Source of the DNA: an uncultured Polyangiaceae bacterium
GTDB lineage: Bacteria > Myxococcota_A > Polyangia > Polyangiales > Polyangiaceae
NCBI GenBank assembly: GCA_938004815.1
Contig: CALKVR010001424.1
Coordinates: 1 to 16,701, forward strand
Direction: 5' to 3'
Length of the DNA: 16,701 bases
Shown: positions 7,325 through 15,453 of the stretch, one piece after another
Layout: each line of letters starts with the position of its first letter
Position numbering within the stretch: the stretch's first letter is position 1
Notes under the pieces: generated by a model
The model's database searches: none
Seen by the model: the letters and a program-made list of their open reading frames with translations, nothing else
Told to the model about the DNA's origin: nothing
Position numbers and translations under genes: made by a program

Positions 7325-8745
7325 AGCTTGATGGCCTTCCAGCTCCCGAGCTTGAACTTCGCGATCATCGCGATGGCGAGCGCGACGATGTAGACGACGG
7401 CGGCGAGCCAGATACCGGTCTGGCCCCAGCCCAAGGTCACACCGAGCAGCCAGGCCAGCGGGACGAGGCAGAGGAAGTGGAGGATGAGCTCCACCACCAT
7501 CACGAACACGGTCGCGCCGGCGCCGAACAGCGCCTGGGTGAGGATCATCGCGGTCGCGATGAGAGGCGTGCAGATGCCCATGATGACGAGCGGCGTCAGG
7601 GCCGTCGACTGCACGGCCTCGCTGGCGGCCACGAAGCCGAGGATCTGCTTGGCGAACACGACCTCGACGACGCCGACGACACCGAAGATGACGAGGCCGA
7701 GCTTGACGCTCGTCCACCCGAAGCGCTCGGCCTTGGCGGGCTGCTTCTCGCCGAGCGACTGCGAGACGAGCGTCGCGGTCGCCGTACCGAACGCGAGGCA
7801 CGCAGTGAACGTGAGCTTGAGGATCGCCACGATGTTGGCGACGGCGGCGCTGTTGATCGGCTCGCCTGACGCGATGGCGGCGGGGTCGATCTTGTCGAGC
7901 TGGCTGGCGATCATCGCGAACAGCCCGAAGCCCAACATCACCGCGAACGTCGCGACCGCGCCCGGAATGCTGACCTTCAAGAGAGCCCAGAGCAAGCCGA
8001 GCGAGATCTTCTTGACCTCGAACGGACGGTAGAGCGTGCGGTACTTGGGGTGGAGCGCGTACGCGACCATGATGAAGAGCCCGATGTAGGTCGCGATCAC
8101 GGCGGCCAGGCCTGCGCCGGCGATCCCCATTCTGGGAACGCCCAGCGTCTCGTTGCCGAAGATGAGCACGAGGCAGAACGCGATGTTGATCACGTTCATC
8201 ACCACGGCCGAGACGAAATGGACGTGCGTCTTGCCGATGCCGTCGAAGAACGACTTGAACGCGGCGGTGACGGCCATGCTCAAGATCCCGAGGATGCGCC
8301 AGTCGAGGTACGCGTCCGCGCTCTGTCTCGCGCCGGGAACCTTGATGAGCACGTCGAGCACCGCGTCCTGCGCGAGGTATCCGAGGCCGATGAAGGCGAG
8401 CCCGCCGACGAGCGTGAACACGATGGCGTTGAGGAGGACGGCGCCGGCCTGGCCGTGCTCGCCCTCGGCGAAGCGGCGGCCCGTCATCGCCTGCGTGCCG
8501 ACCGAGATCGCCGACAGCGACCCGCCGAGCGCCCAGAGCAACACGAGCGAAGGGAACAGCGCCGCCTGCGCGTTCGACGACTCGGGGCTCGGCAAGTGAG
8601 CAAAGAGGACGATGTCGATCTCGTTGACGAGGCTCTGCGAGAGCATCGCCACGAGCGTCGGGAGCGCGAGCAGGATGATCACCCTGTGCGCCGGCCCTGA
8701 AGTCACGACGTTCGTCTTGGGCGGAACTGCTGCGATTTCAGCCAT
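7321..8745 (-). CDS. MATE-family (MOP superfamily) multidrug/flippase-type transporter
   Basis: The 474-residue protein has about twelve hydrophobic segments in two similar halves, the length and layout of MATE transporters. The N-terminal half begins with HRVIILLALPTLVAMLSQSLVNEIDIV, shown here as its two parts HRVIILLALPTLVAML and SQSLVNEIDIV, which is the usual first-helix region. G-x-G-x-A-x-T-like patterns such as MGIAGAGLAAVIATY occur in helix 6, and the second-half counterpart is FGTATATLVSQSLGEKQPAKA. MATE proteins exchange H+ or Na+ for organic cations at the inner membrane, and relatives (Wzx, MurJ) flip lipid-linked sugars. Its stop overlaps the epimerase start, so a substrate made by that enzyme is conceivable but unproven. 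The gap to the upstream kinase gene is 42 nt. Confidence 0.92.
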   Translation of the reverse strand: MAEIAAVPPKTNVVTSGPAHRVIILLALPTLVAMLSQSLVNEIDIVLFAHLPSPESSNAQAALFPSLVLLWALGGSLSAISVGTQAMTGRRFAEGEHGQAGAVLLNAIVFTLVGGLAFIGLGYLAQDAVLDVLIKVPGARQSADAYLDWRILGILSMAVTAAFKSFFDGIGKTHVHFVSAVVMNVINIAFCLVLIFGNETLGVPRMGIAGAGLAAVIATYIGLFIMVAYALHPKYRTLYRPFEVKKISLGLLWALLKVSIPGAVATFAVMLGFGLFAMIASQLDKIDPAAIASGEPINSAAVANIVAILKLTFTACLAFGTATATLVSQSLGEKQPAKAERFGWTSVKLGLVIFGVVGVVEVVFAKQILGFVAASEAVQSTALTPLVIMGICTPLIATAMILTQALFGAGATVFVMVVELILHFLCLVPLAWLLGVTLGWGQTGIWLAAVVYIVALAIAMIAKFKLGSWKAIKL

Positions 8746-8787
8746 CGCTCGAGGGAGCGACTAGCACAGAACCCGCGCCGCGTTCGT

Positions 8788-10758
8788 TCAGAACTTCGGA
8801 AGCGACGGCGGCGCCGGAAAATCGGTCGAGCCGCGGTTCACCGACCGGCCCTCGACGATCGCCCCGTCTGCCGTCATCGCGATGCAGAGCCCCGCGTCGA
8901 GGAAGAGGGACACGATGGGGACGACGATCTCGGTCGACGTCCAGACCGCGGCCCAGCCGCGCAGATCGTCGCGCATGAGGATCTTGCCCGCGCTCGCCGC
9001 CCAGGGGCGGCCGAACGGATCGATGCCGATGGCAGAGACCAGCGACTTATCGGGCACGATCTCGACCGATTGGGTGTCGCCGTCGCGCACCATCACGACG
9101 CCGTCGGTGCCGCCCAGGTAGCCGATCGTCTTGCGGGGGCGCGAGACGCCGCACAGGAACGCGCGCGCCGCGCCAGGCGCGTCGAGCTCCTCGAGCTCCC
9201 AATCGAGGGCGTTGTAGAGCGCGGCGAACGCGCCGCCCTCTTTGCGGCCGGCGATGAGCCAACGAGCGTCGTCGAAGCGCGTCACCGTCGAGATCGACGC
9301 CACCCCGGGCAGCTTGAGCGGCCGCAGCCAGCGCTTGGTCGCGTAGGTGTTGAGGCAAGGGATGCCGGTCTCGTCGACGGTCGCGAGGACGCTGATGTCC
9401 TCGAGGTCGCCGCCGAACGCCTCGACCTTGCGCGCGCCCTTGGGGCCGGGCACCAGATCGACCGCGCCACCGGTGGTGTAGATCGCGAGCTCGGCGCTGT
9501 CGCTGCCGAGGATCCACCGGCCGGCCCCGACGCGCTGGACGAAGCGCACGCCGCCCGAGAGACGAAGGCCCTCGGTGGTGGCGACGCGCCACGCGGTGCC
9601 GTTCCAGAACGAGAGGCCCTGCGCGGTGGCGGCGATGGCGCGGCCGTGACCGTCCCACGCCACGGAGCGGATCACCAGGCTCGAGCCCGGCTGATGGAGC
9701 ACGCTCCAGGTGAACCGATCGGGCTCGACGATCGAGGTGTCGCCGGTGCGCGGGAACGTCGAGAACGTGTGCTCGCGGCGACGCGGCAAGTGCGGCAGCA
9801 CCATCGACGAGACGGCGAGCGCCTCGGCGAGGCGGTTCTCGGCCTTGGGCGCGGAGGCCCAACCGAGGACGAGGTCGATGCCGCGCACCGCCTTTTCGTT
9901 CTTGCGGAGCTCGGGGTGGAGGCCCGCCATCTCCATGAGGCTGCGGCGTTTGCCGGTCTCGAGCGCGCGCCACACCTCGGCCATCGAGGTGAACAGCGGC
10001 TCGCCGGTGAGGATGTAGAAGATGACGCTCGCGAGGCTGAACACGTCGGTGTACGTGCCGATCTCGTCGCCGGTGGTGAGCTCGGGCGCCGCGAAGCCGG
10101 GCGTGCCGACGAGGGCCCCCGAGAGCGTGCCCGAGACGCCGCTGGGCCGCGCCACGCCGAAGTCGGCGATCTTGAAGATCTCTTCTTGGCCACGCCCGGT
10201 GCAGAGGACGTTGTTCGGGGTGAGGTCACGGTGGATGACGCCGACCTCGTGCACGGCCGAGGTGCCCTGCGCGATGCAGTCGATGGCGACGGCCGCGCGC
10301 GCGGGGTCGAAAGCGTAGCCCGTGTCGCGCAGGCTGCGGCGCACGCGCTGCGCGAGGGTGGTGCCGAGAGCGCCGCCGTGGACGTACTCGACGGCGACCC
10401 ACGGCAGCTCGATCTCGAGGTCGCCGCGCTTGACGTTGATCGTCGACGTGTCGACGAGGCGGATGACGAACGGCGTGGGCGGCGTGCGTTCGTTGAGCCG
10501 GCCGAGCGCCACCGCCTCTTTGCGGATCAAGAGGTGCGCCTTGGGCCCCAGCTTCTTCACGAAGGGCGGGCGGAGCCCCTTGACCACGACGGGGGCCTCG
10601 CCCTCGGGCGCGAGGCGCCGCGCGAGGAACGCGACGGAGCCGCCGCCCTTGCCCAGGGTTTGCTCGGGCCGATAGCTGACGCCGGGCGTGATCTCGCTCG
10701 GAAGCGCGCCCCCCAGCAAGCCTTGTAGGTTCTCGTCGTCTCGCGAGAGGACGATCAT
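8788..10758 (-). CDS. Ser/Thr protein kinase with C-terminal beta-propeller-like domain
   Basis: The 656-residue protein has a kinase domain at about 29-320. Visible elements are a glycine-rich loop LGKGGGSVAF (35-44), Lys60 in VVVK, Glu81 in helix C, HRDLTPNN (176-183), DFG (199-201), GTPGFAAPE ending the activation segment (218-226) and DVFSLASVIFYILTG. In the catalytic loop the usual Lys of HRDLK is Thr. Residues from about 340 to the end contain repeated blade-like patterns (AIAATAQGLSFWNG, YLGGTDGVVMVRDGD, WAASAGKILMRDD) that suggest a WD-unrelated beta-propeller. No transmembrane segment is visible, so it is probably cytoplasmic. The gene starts 7 nt after the cytochrome lipoprotein stop and is surely co-transcribed with it. 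No strong ribosome binding site is visible, so reinitiation is possible. Confidence 0.92.
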   Translation of the reverse strand: MIVLSRDDENLQGLLGGALPSEITPGVSYRPEQTLGKGGGSVAFLARRLAPEGEAPVVVKGLRPPFVKKLGPKAHLLIRKEAVALGRLNERTPPTPFVIRLVDTSTINVKRGDLEIELPWVAVEYVHGGALGTTLAQRVRRSLRDTGYAFDPARAAVAIDCIAQGTSAVHEVGVIHRDLTPNNVLCTGRGQEEIFKIADFGVARPSGVSGTLSGALVGTPGFAAPELTTGDEIGTYTDVFSLASVIFYILTGEPLFTSMAEVWRALETGKRRSLMEMAGLHPELRKNEKAVRGIDLVLGWASAPKAENRLAEALAVSSMVLPHLPRRREHTFSTFPRTGDTSIVEPDRFTWSVLHQPGSSLVIRSVAWDGHGRAIAATAQGLSFWNGTAWRVATTEGLRLSGGVRFVQRVGAGRWILGSDSAELAIYTTGGAVDLVPGPKGARKVEAFGGDLEDISVLATVDETGIPCLNTYATKRWLRPLKLPGVASISTVTRFDDARWLIAGRKEGGAFAALYNALDWELEELDAPGAARAFLCGVSRPRKTIGYLGGTDGVVMVRDGDTQSVEIVPDKSLVSAIGIDPFGRPWAASAGKILMRDDLRGWAAVWTSTEIVVPIVSLFLDAGLCIAMTADGAIVEGRSVNRGSTDFPAPPSLPKF

Positions 10759-10765
10759 AGAGTCA

Positions 10766-12433
10766 TCAGAGCCCGTGCCCCGGGCCGAGCACCTGGCGCA
10801 TCTTCGCGACCGGGTCGAAGCCTTCGACGTGGGGCGGGTGGTGGCATTCAGACACGCACGACTTCGGGTCGGGCTTTACGACGATGAGGCCCTTTTTCTT
10901 GGGATCGTTGGCGTGCCGCGAGCCGGGCCCGTGGCAGACCTCACATTGGACGTCTTTGAAGCTCTCGACAAAGGTCACCGTGCTCCCCCCCGGTTTGTCG
11001 TAGCCGGTCACGTGGCAGCCCACGCAGTCGAGATTGTACTCGACGAATTGCTTCTCGAGGGTGGCGTATGCGCGGGCGTGGGCCGTCTTGTCCCAGACCG
11101 CGCGCTCTTCGGCGTGGCAGCTGGTGCAGTTGGCGATGCCCATGTACGACGCTTGCCCCTCGGCCGCGGGCTCGGGCTTGCGGTCTTTGAACGCCGCCTT
11201 GTTGTGCTCGTTGACGCGCTTGTAATACCCGAGAATCTCGGCCGCGACGCCCTTGTCGACGCCCAGCTTCTCGCGCACCTCGACGAGCTGGTAGCGGAAG
11301 TAGCTGCCGGTGGCGGGGGGCGGCGCCTCGCGCTCCATGTCGGCCTTCTTGCGCCGCAGGGCCTCGAGGTCGCTCTTGCGGGCGGCGAGATCCGCCGGCT
11401 TGACGCCCTTGTCCTTTTCCCAACCGTTGATGCGGTGCTCGAGGTCGCGGATCTGCTCGGTGACGCCCACGATCTCTTCGGTGCGAGCGACGCCGCCGGC
11501 ATCGGCGAGCTTGACCGGCACCCCTGCGGCTGGGGACTCGCGAACGAAGAGGTCGACCACCGCGACCGTCTGCAGGTGATTCGACGTCTCGACGACGAGG
11601 GTCTGCCCGATGAGCTGAGCGGCCTTGGGCTTGTCGTTGAGGTCGCCCTTCTCGACCGGCTTGCCGACCACCAGGATGTCGACCTCGGGGACGGCGTCGA
11701 TCAGGCGCAGCGCTTCGCCGCGCTGCATGGCGGCCGAGACGACGACGAGGTTCGCGCCCTCGGTGCGCAACGCCTTTACGCGGTCGCGGAGGGCGTCGAG
11801 CGGCGGGGTCGCGGTGATGCCCCCGGCTGCGTCGCCGACGACCTTTGGATCGACGAGCCCGACATACCCGACGCGGAGCGAGCCCTCACCCACCGGGTAG
11901 GTCACGATGTTGCCTGCCTCGAAGCCCGAATCGGGCCCGGACACGTTGGAGCCGAGGCGCGTGAGCTTGGCCGCGTCCTCGAGCTTCTTCAGGTCGGCCG
12001 GGCCGGCCGCGTAGTCGTTTGCTCCCGGGGCCCAGCCGAGAGGCGACAGCTTGGCCAGCGACGCGGCGAGGGCCTCGGCCTTCCATTTGTCCTGCGTCGC
12101 TTTCTGCGCCGACAGGCTCGGGTCGAGGAAGAACAGAGGACCGGCGGCGACGAGGGCCGTCGACGCGGCGCCGCCGCGGCCCTCGGTGACGAGGGCGGCG
12201 AGGTGATCGATGCCCCCGAGCTGATCCTTCGAGCAGCCGCACGGCTCGAGGGCGCCGGCCACGGTGCTGAGGAGGTAGAGGCGGAGCGTGGCTTTGCCCT
12301 CGTCTTGCACGGGCGCGCCGCCCGTCGCCGTCGTCGACGCGCTGCCCGACGCGGCCCCGGTGCTGCACGCACCGGCGGCCGCGGCCACCAGGACCGCGCT
12401 CGCGAGCGCTAGAAAGCCGAACGACGTGCGCAT
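10766..12433 (-). CDS. Multiheme cytochrome c554-type lipoprotein with degenerate 5'-nucleotidase-like N-terminus
   Basis: The 555-residue product has a lipoprotein signal ending in AAGAC with Cys23 as the lipidation site, then a Ser/Thr/Gly linker. Residues about 48-320 look like a metallophosphoesterase/UshA-type fold. However, the DxH metal motif is replaced by the region around EPCGC (63-67), and the GNHD-like position reads GANDYA, so phosphatase activity is unlikely. A charged predicted coiled coil follows at about 335-400. The C-terminal part is a cytochrome c554-like domain with three CxxCH sites (Cys436/439-His440, Cys470/473-His474, Cys497/500-His501) and a C-x3-C-H site (Cys526/530-His531). 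It is therefore probably a periplasmic-facing, membrane-tethered electron carrier with three or four hemes. The fusion with an EPCGC domain occurs in delta-type proteobacterial lineages, as I recall. It is 53 or more nt downstream of the helicase gene and 7 nt upstream of the kinase gene. Confidence 0.85.
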   Translation of the reverse strand: MRTSFGFLALASAVLVAAAAGACSTGAASGSASTTATGGAPVQDEGKATLRLYLLSTVAGALEPCGCSKDQLGGIDHLAALVTEGRGGAASTALVAAGPLFFLDPSLSAQKATQDKWKAEALAASLAKLSPLGWAPGANDYAAGPADLKKLEDAAKLTRLGSNVSGPDSGFEAGNIVTYPVGEGSLRVGYVGLVDPKVVGDAAGGITATPPLDALRDRVKALRTEGANLVVVSAAMQRGEALRLIDAVPEVDILVVGKPVEKGDLNDKPKAAQLIGQTLVVETSNHLQTVAVVDLFVRESPAAGVPVKLADAGGVARTEEIVGVTEQIRDLEHRINGWEKDKGVKPADLAARKSDLEALRRKKADMEREAPPPATGSYFRYQLVEVREKLGVDKGVAAEILGYYKRVNEHNKAAFKDRKPEPAAEGQASYMGIANCTSCHAEERAVWDKTAHARAYATLEKQFVEYNLDCVGCHVTGYDKPGGSTVTFVESFKDVQCEVCHGPGSRHANDPKKKGLIVVKPDPKSCVSECHHPPHVEGFDPVAKMRQVLGPGHGL

Positions 12434-12486
12434 TTCCGGAGAGCGCGTTGTAGCACGCCGCTGGCGGAGTGGAGCGAGCCTCCGAG

Positions 12487-14517
12487 TCAGCGCTTGGGCG
12501 CGCGACCGCCCGGGCGACCGCCCCGCCCGAGCTTCGCCTTCTTGGCCGGGGGCCCAAAGCCACGTCGTTGGGGCTGCTCGGGTCGAGCCTTGCGCGGTCG
12601 AGGTGTCTCGCGCGGATCGGCCTGGCGCTCGGTCGGAGCGGGGCTGCGATCGGGGGAGGCCGGGCGGCGGTCGGGAGGAGCAGGGCGGCGGTCGGGAGGA
12701 GCCGGGCGGCGATCCGGAGGAGCCGGGCGGCGATCCGGAGGAGCCGGGCGGCGATCCGGAGGAGCGGGGCGGCGATCCGGAGGAGCCGGGCGGCGATCCG
12801 GAGGAGCGGGGCGGCGATCCGGAGGAGCAGGGCGGCGATCCGGCCGCTCCGGCGGGCCCTCGAAGCGCGCGATCTTCACCCGCGCATCGCGCGGGTCGGG
12901 CTGCGCCGCGGCCGCGGCGAACGCCTCGGCCACGCCCTTCTTGATCTGTACGACCGAGAAGCTGCGCGCGACGCGGATCGACCCGATGTCGGAGCCCTCG
13001 ATGCCGCCGCGCCGGCAGAGCATCGCGACGAGGCGGCGCGCGTCGGCGCCGTGCGCCTCGCCCCAGGTGACGCGGAACGCCGCCCAGTCATCGGGGTGGG
13101 TCGAAGGCTTCTCTCGCATCGGCGGCGGCGGCCGCTGCGTCTGGCGACGAGGCTCGGGCGCGCGCGCCTCGACCGGCGTCACGTCGCGCGGCGTCATGCG
13201 GCGCGCGAAGCGTTGGGCGAGCAGGCGCGCGATCGCGCGGACGGCGTGGCCCTCGCCGAGGATGCGCTCGGCGAGCGCGATCGTCCGCTCGTCGGGCACG
13301 GCGGGCAGCTCGGCGTCGCCGGTCAGATCGGCGAGGACCATCTCGTCTCGCGCGCCGAGGATGGCGTCTGGCGAAGGGAGCGGCTCGAGGCGCGCCTGCA
13401 CACCCGCTCGCCGGAGGAGAAACTTGGCGCGGGCGATGCCGGCCGGGATGACGAGCACGATGCTCTGCCCCTTCTTGCCGGCGCGGCCGGTGCGGCCGCT
13501 GCGGTGCGTGTACGAGTCGGCGTCGGTGGGCGGCTCGGCGTGGATGACGCGGGCCACGTCCTGCACGTCGATGCCGCGCGCGGCCACATCGGTCGCGACC
13601 AAAGCGTCGAGATCGCCAGCGCGGAAGGCGGTCAGGGCGCGGTTTCGCTCGCGCTGCTCCATCTCGCCCGAGAGCGCGCTCACCGCGAAGCCCGCGTCGG
13701 CGAGGGTGTTCGCGAGGTCGGCCACGTCGGCCCGCGTGCGCGCGAAGATGAGCGTCTGCGCGCCCGGACGCGACAAGAGCAGGTTCACGATCGCGTCGGT
13801 GCGCTCGTGCGGCAGGACGATGTGGACCACGTGGTCGATGTCGGCGTTGGCGACCCCGAGCGGTGTGCCCTCGATCAGGATGGGATCGGTCTGCACCGCG
13901 TCGGCCAGCGCGAGCACGTCACGCGGAAAGGTGGCCGACACGAGGTGGGTGCGGCGGCCCTCGGGCACCTTGGCGAAGATGTTCTCGATGTCCTCGCGAA
14001 AGCCCATGTCGAGCATGCGGTCTGCCTCGTCGAGAGCGACCGCGCGAACGCCGGTCGTGTCGATCGCGCCCCGGGCGAGCTGGTCGAGCAAGCGGCCGGG
14101 CGTGCCGACCACGATGGCGGGCGCAGCCGAGAGGGCGCGGCGCTCGTCGCGGTAGCTGGCGCCGCCGGTGACGGAGGCCACGCGCCGACCCGTGTGCGAG
14201 AAGAGCCAGGCGAGCTCTTGCTCGACCTGCTTCGCGAGCTCCCGCGTGGGGACGATCACGAGCGCGGCCGGCTTGGCGGGGCCCGCGGATGCGGCCGGCG
14301 CCGCTTCGGCGGGCGCTGGGCCCAACAGATCCCGGAGCGCAAAGCCGATCGCCACCGTCTTGCCCGAGCCGGTCTGCGAGCTGATCCTGAGATCGCAGTC
14401 TTTCACGTCCGGATCGAGGGCGGCGTCCTGGACCGAGGTGAGCGTCGTGTAACCGCGCTCCGCGAACGCGGCCGCGAACGCCGGCCCGAGACGCGTGGCG
14501 AGGTCGACTTCATCCAT
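12487..14517 (-). CDS. DEAD-box RNA helicase with DbpA-like RNA-binding domain and repeat tail
   Basis: The start is set at the ATG at 14517 because AAGGAG lies eight bases upstream. An ATG at 14544 in the same frame would add nine residues and has no spaced ribosome binding site. The 676-residue protein shows all helicase motifs: Q motif Gln30, SQTGSGKT (47-54), PTRELAKQ, TPGRLLDQ, DEAD at about 160, SATF at about 190, VATDVAARGID, and HRSGRTGRAG at about 335. Residues about 475-530 (FRVTWGEAHGADARRLVAML, then GSDIGSIRV) match the RNA-binding domain of DbpA/CsdA-type helicases. Such enzymes remodel structured RNA in ribosome assembly or cold adaptation. The tail holds nine PPDRRPA-type heptads and a Lys/Arg/Gly-rich end, likely disordered and RNA-binding. 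It is the first gene of the long minus-strand run. Confidence 0.94.
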   Translation of the reverse strand: MDEVDLATRLGPAFAAAFAERGYTTLTSVQDAALDPDVKDCDLRISSQTGSGKTVAIGFALRDLLGPAPAEAAPAASAGPAKPAALVIVPTRELAKQVEQELAWLFSHTGRRVASVTGGASYRDERRALSAAPAIVVGTPGRLLDQLARGAIDTTGVRAVALDEADRMLDMGFREDIENIFAKVPEGRRTHLVSATFPRDVLALADAVQTDPILIEGTPLGVANADIDHVVHIVLPHERTDAIVNLLLSRPGAQTLIFARTRADVADLANTLADAGFAVSALSGEMEQRERNRALTAFRAGDLDALVATDVAARGIDVQDVARVIHAEPPTDADSYTHRSGRTGRAGKKGQSIVLVIPAGIARAKFLLRRAGVQARLEPLPSPDAILGARDEMVLADLTGDAELPAVPDERTIALAERILGEGHAVRAIARLLAQRFARRMTPRDVTPVEARAPEPRRQTQRPPPPMREKPSTHPDDWAAFRVTWGEAHGADARRLVAMLCRRGGIEGSDIGSIRVARSFSVVQIKKGVAEAFAAAAAQPDPRDARVKIARFEGPPERPDRRPAPPDRRPAPPDRRPAPPDRRPAPPDRRPAPPDRRPAPPDRRPAPPDRRPAPPDRRPASPDRSPAPTERQADPRETPRPRKARPEQPQRRGFGPPAKKAKLGRGGRPGGRAPKR
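12648..12836 (-). repeat. Nine 21-bp tandem repeats inside the helicase gene
   Basis: Nine consecutive 21-bp units lie in the same phase: 12648-12668, 12669-12689, 12690-12710, 12711-12731, 12732-12752, 12753-12773, 12774-12794, 12795-12815 and 12816-12836. Six units begin with the same GATCCGGAGGAG on the plus strand; the rest carry a few substitutions, mostly at the helicase C-terminal-side edge (low coordinates). Each unit encodes one heptad of PPDRRPA type, so copy changes keep the frame. The near-identity of the inner units points to recent slippage or unequal exchange. Confidence 0.95.
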
Positions 14518-14524
14518 GGCGCGG

Positions 14525-14530
14525 CTCCTT
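14525..14530 (-). promoter_or_regulatory. Ribosome binding site that fixes the helicase start
   Basis: On the minus strand AAGGAG is followed by a short spacer and the ATG at 14517 that begins MDEVDL. This is a near-ideal Shine-Dalgarno arrangement, and it lies inside the coding extension implied by the ATG at 14544, which argues for the shorter protein. Confidence 0.6.
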
Positions 14531-14567
14531 AGCGCAATTCCCATCCTTTGCCGAACGAATCCTCGAG

Positions 14568-14573
14568 TATTCT
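14568..14573 (+). promoter_or_regulatory. Candidate -10 box very close to the mtnP start
   Basis: TATTCT matches the sigma-70 -10 consensus (TATAAT) at four of six positions in an otherwise GC-rich divergent gap of 65 bases. A TTGCCG at 14548-14553 could be a -35 element, but its 14-base spacing is too short. Transcription from this box would start near the ATG at 14583, which has no ribosome binding site, so a leaderless message is possible. Confidence 0.22.
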
Positions 14574-14582
14574 GGGCCGCCC

Positions 14583-15443
14583 ATGATCGGAATCCTCGGC
14601 GGCAGCGGGATCTACGCCATCGACGGGCTCGAGAACGCGCAGTGGAAGCGCGTCGAGTCGCCGTTCGGTGAGCCCTCGGACGAGCTCTTGTTCGGCGACG
14701 TGGACGGCCAGCGGGTCGTGTTTTTGCCCCGCCACGGGCGCGGCCACAAGGCGACCCCGTCGACCCTGAACTACCGCGCCAACATCGACGCCCTCAAGCG
14801 CTCGGGGGTCAGCCAGATCGTCTCGCTCTCGGCGGTGGGCTCGCTGCGCGAGGATTTGCCCCCCGGCACGTTCGTGATCGTCGACCAGTTCATCGACCGC
14901 ACGTTCGCGCGAGAAAAGAGCTTCTACGGCACGGGCCTCGTCGCGCACGTCTCGATGGCCGACCCGGTGTGCGCGCGCGTGGGCGACGCGCTCGAGGCGA
15001 CCGCCAAGGAGGCGAAGCTGAAGTTCGTCCGCGGGGGAACCTACATGGTGATGGAGGGCCCGCAATTCTCGTCCCGAGCCGAGAGCGAGCTCTACCGGAG
15101 CTGGAAGTGCTCGGTCATCGGCATGACGAACATGCCCGAGGCGAAGCTCGCGCGTGAGGCCGAGATCTGTTACGCGACCGTCGCCATGGTCACCGACTAC
15201 GACTGCTGGCACGACGACCACGGGCACGTGACCGTCGACGCGGTCGTGCGCGTGATGAAAGAGAACGCGCAGCACGCCCGCGAGCTGATCCGCGGCGTCA
15301 TCCCCAAGCTGGGCGTCCATCGGGGGCCCTGTCGAGCCGGCTGCGACCGCGCGCTCGAGCACGCCGTCATGACCGCGCCGGACGCGCGCGACCCGGCGGT
15401 GGTCGAGAAGCTCTCCGCTGTCGCAGGCCGGGTGCTGGGCTAA
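14583..15443 (+). CDS. mtnP: S-methyl-5'-thioadenosine phosphorylase
   Basis: This cytoplasmic enzyme phosphorolyses methylthioadenosine, a by-product of polyamine and homoserine-lactone synthesis, to adenine and methylthioribose-1-phosphate. The 286-residue protein has the family start IGILGGSGIY (2-11), RHGRGHKATPSTLNYRAN as the phosphate and ribose region, SLSAVGSLRED, YMVMEGPQFSSRAE, GMTNMPEAKLAREAEICYA and VTDYDCWHDD. The DYDCW form favours methylthioadenosine over 6-oxopurine nucleosides. Length is typical. The ATG is fixed by the conserved N-terminus although no Shine-Dalgarno sequence precedes it. The apt gene follows after 10 nt and mtnA after that, making one salvage operon. The next gene on the other side, the helicase, is divergent. 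Confidence 0.95.
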   Translation: MIGILGGSGIYAIDGLENAQWKRVESPFGEPSDELLFGDVDGQRVVFLPRHGRGHKATPSTLNYRANIDALKRSGVSQIVSLSAVGSLREDLPPGTFVIVDQFIDRTFAREKSFYGTGLVAHVSMADPVCARVGDALEATAKEAKLKFVRGGTYMVMEGPQFSSRAESELYRSWKCSVIGMTNMPEAKLAREAEICYATVAMVTDYDCWHDDHGHVTVDAVVRVMKENAQHARELIRGVIPKLGVHRGPCRAGCDRALEHAVMTAPDARDPAVVEKLSAVAGRVLG

Positions 15444-15453
15444 GGGGCGAGCG

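Noticed and set aside
7325..7801. N-terminal extension of the epimerase inside the MATE gene
   Set aside because: The frame is open, but the extension is Arg-rich shadow of the MATE coding sequence, and the conserved NAD-binding motif sits at the expected place after the ATG at 7324.
9070..12412. Long plus-strand open frames opposite the kinase and cytochrome genes
   Set aside because: These are mirror frames of well-recognised minus-strand genes, with compositionally skewed Arg/Ala/Val/Asp/Glu translations and no motifs.
12648..12836. Regular repeats considered as a CRISPR array
   Set aside because: The 21-bp units are contiguous with no spacers, and each codes one heptad of the helicase tail.
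12469..14532. Very long plus-strand open frame opposite the helicase gene
   Set aside because: It is antisense to a helicase with every motif intact. The translation has no family features, and the stop-free length follows from the high GC and codon bias.
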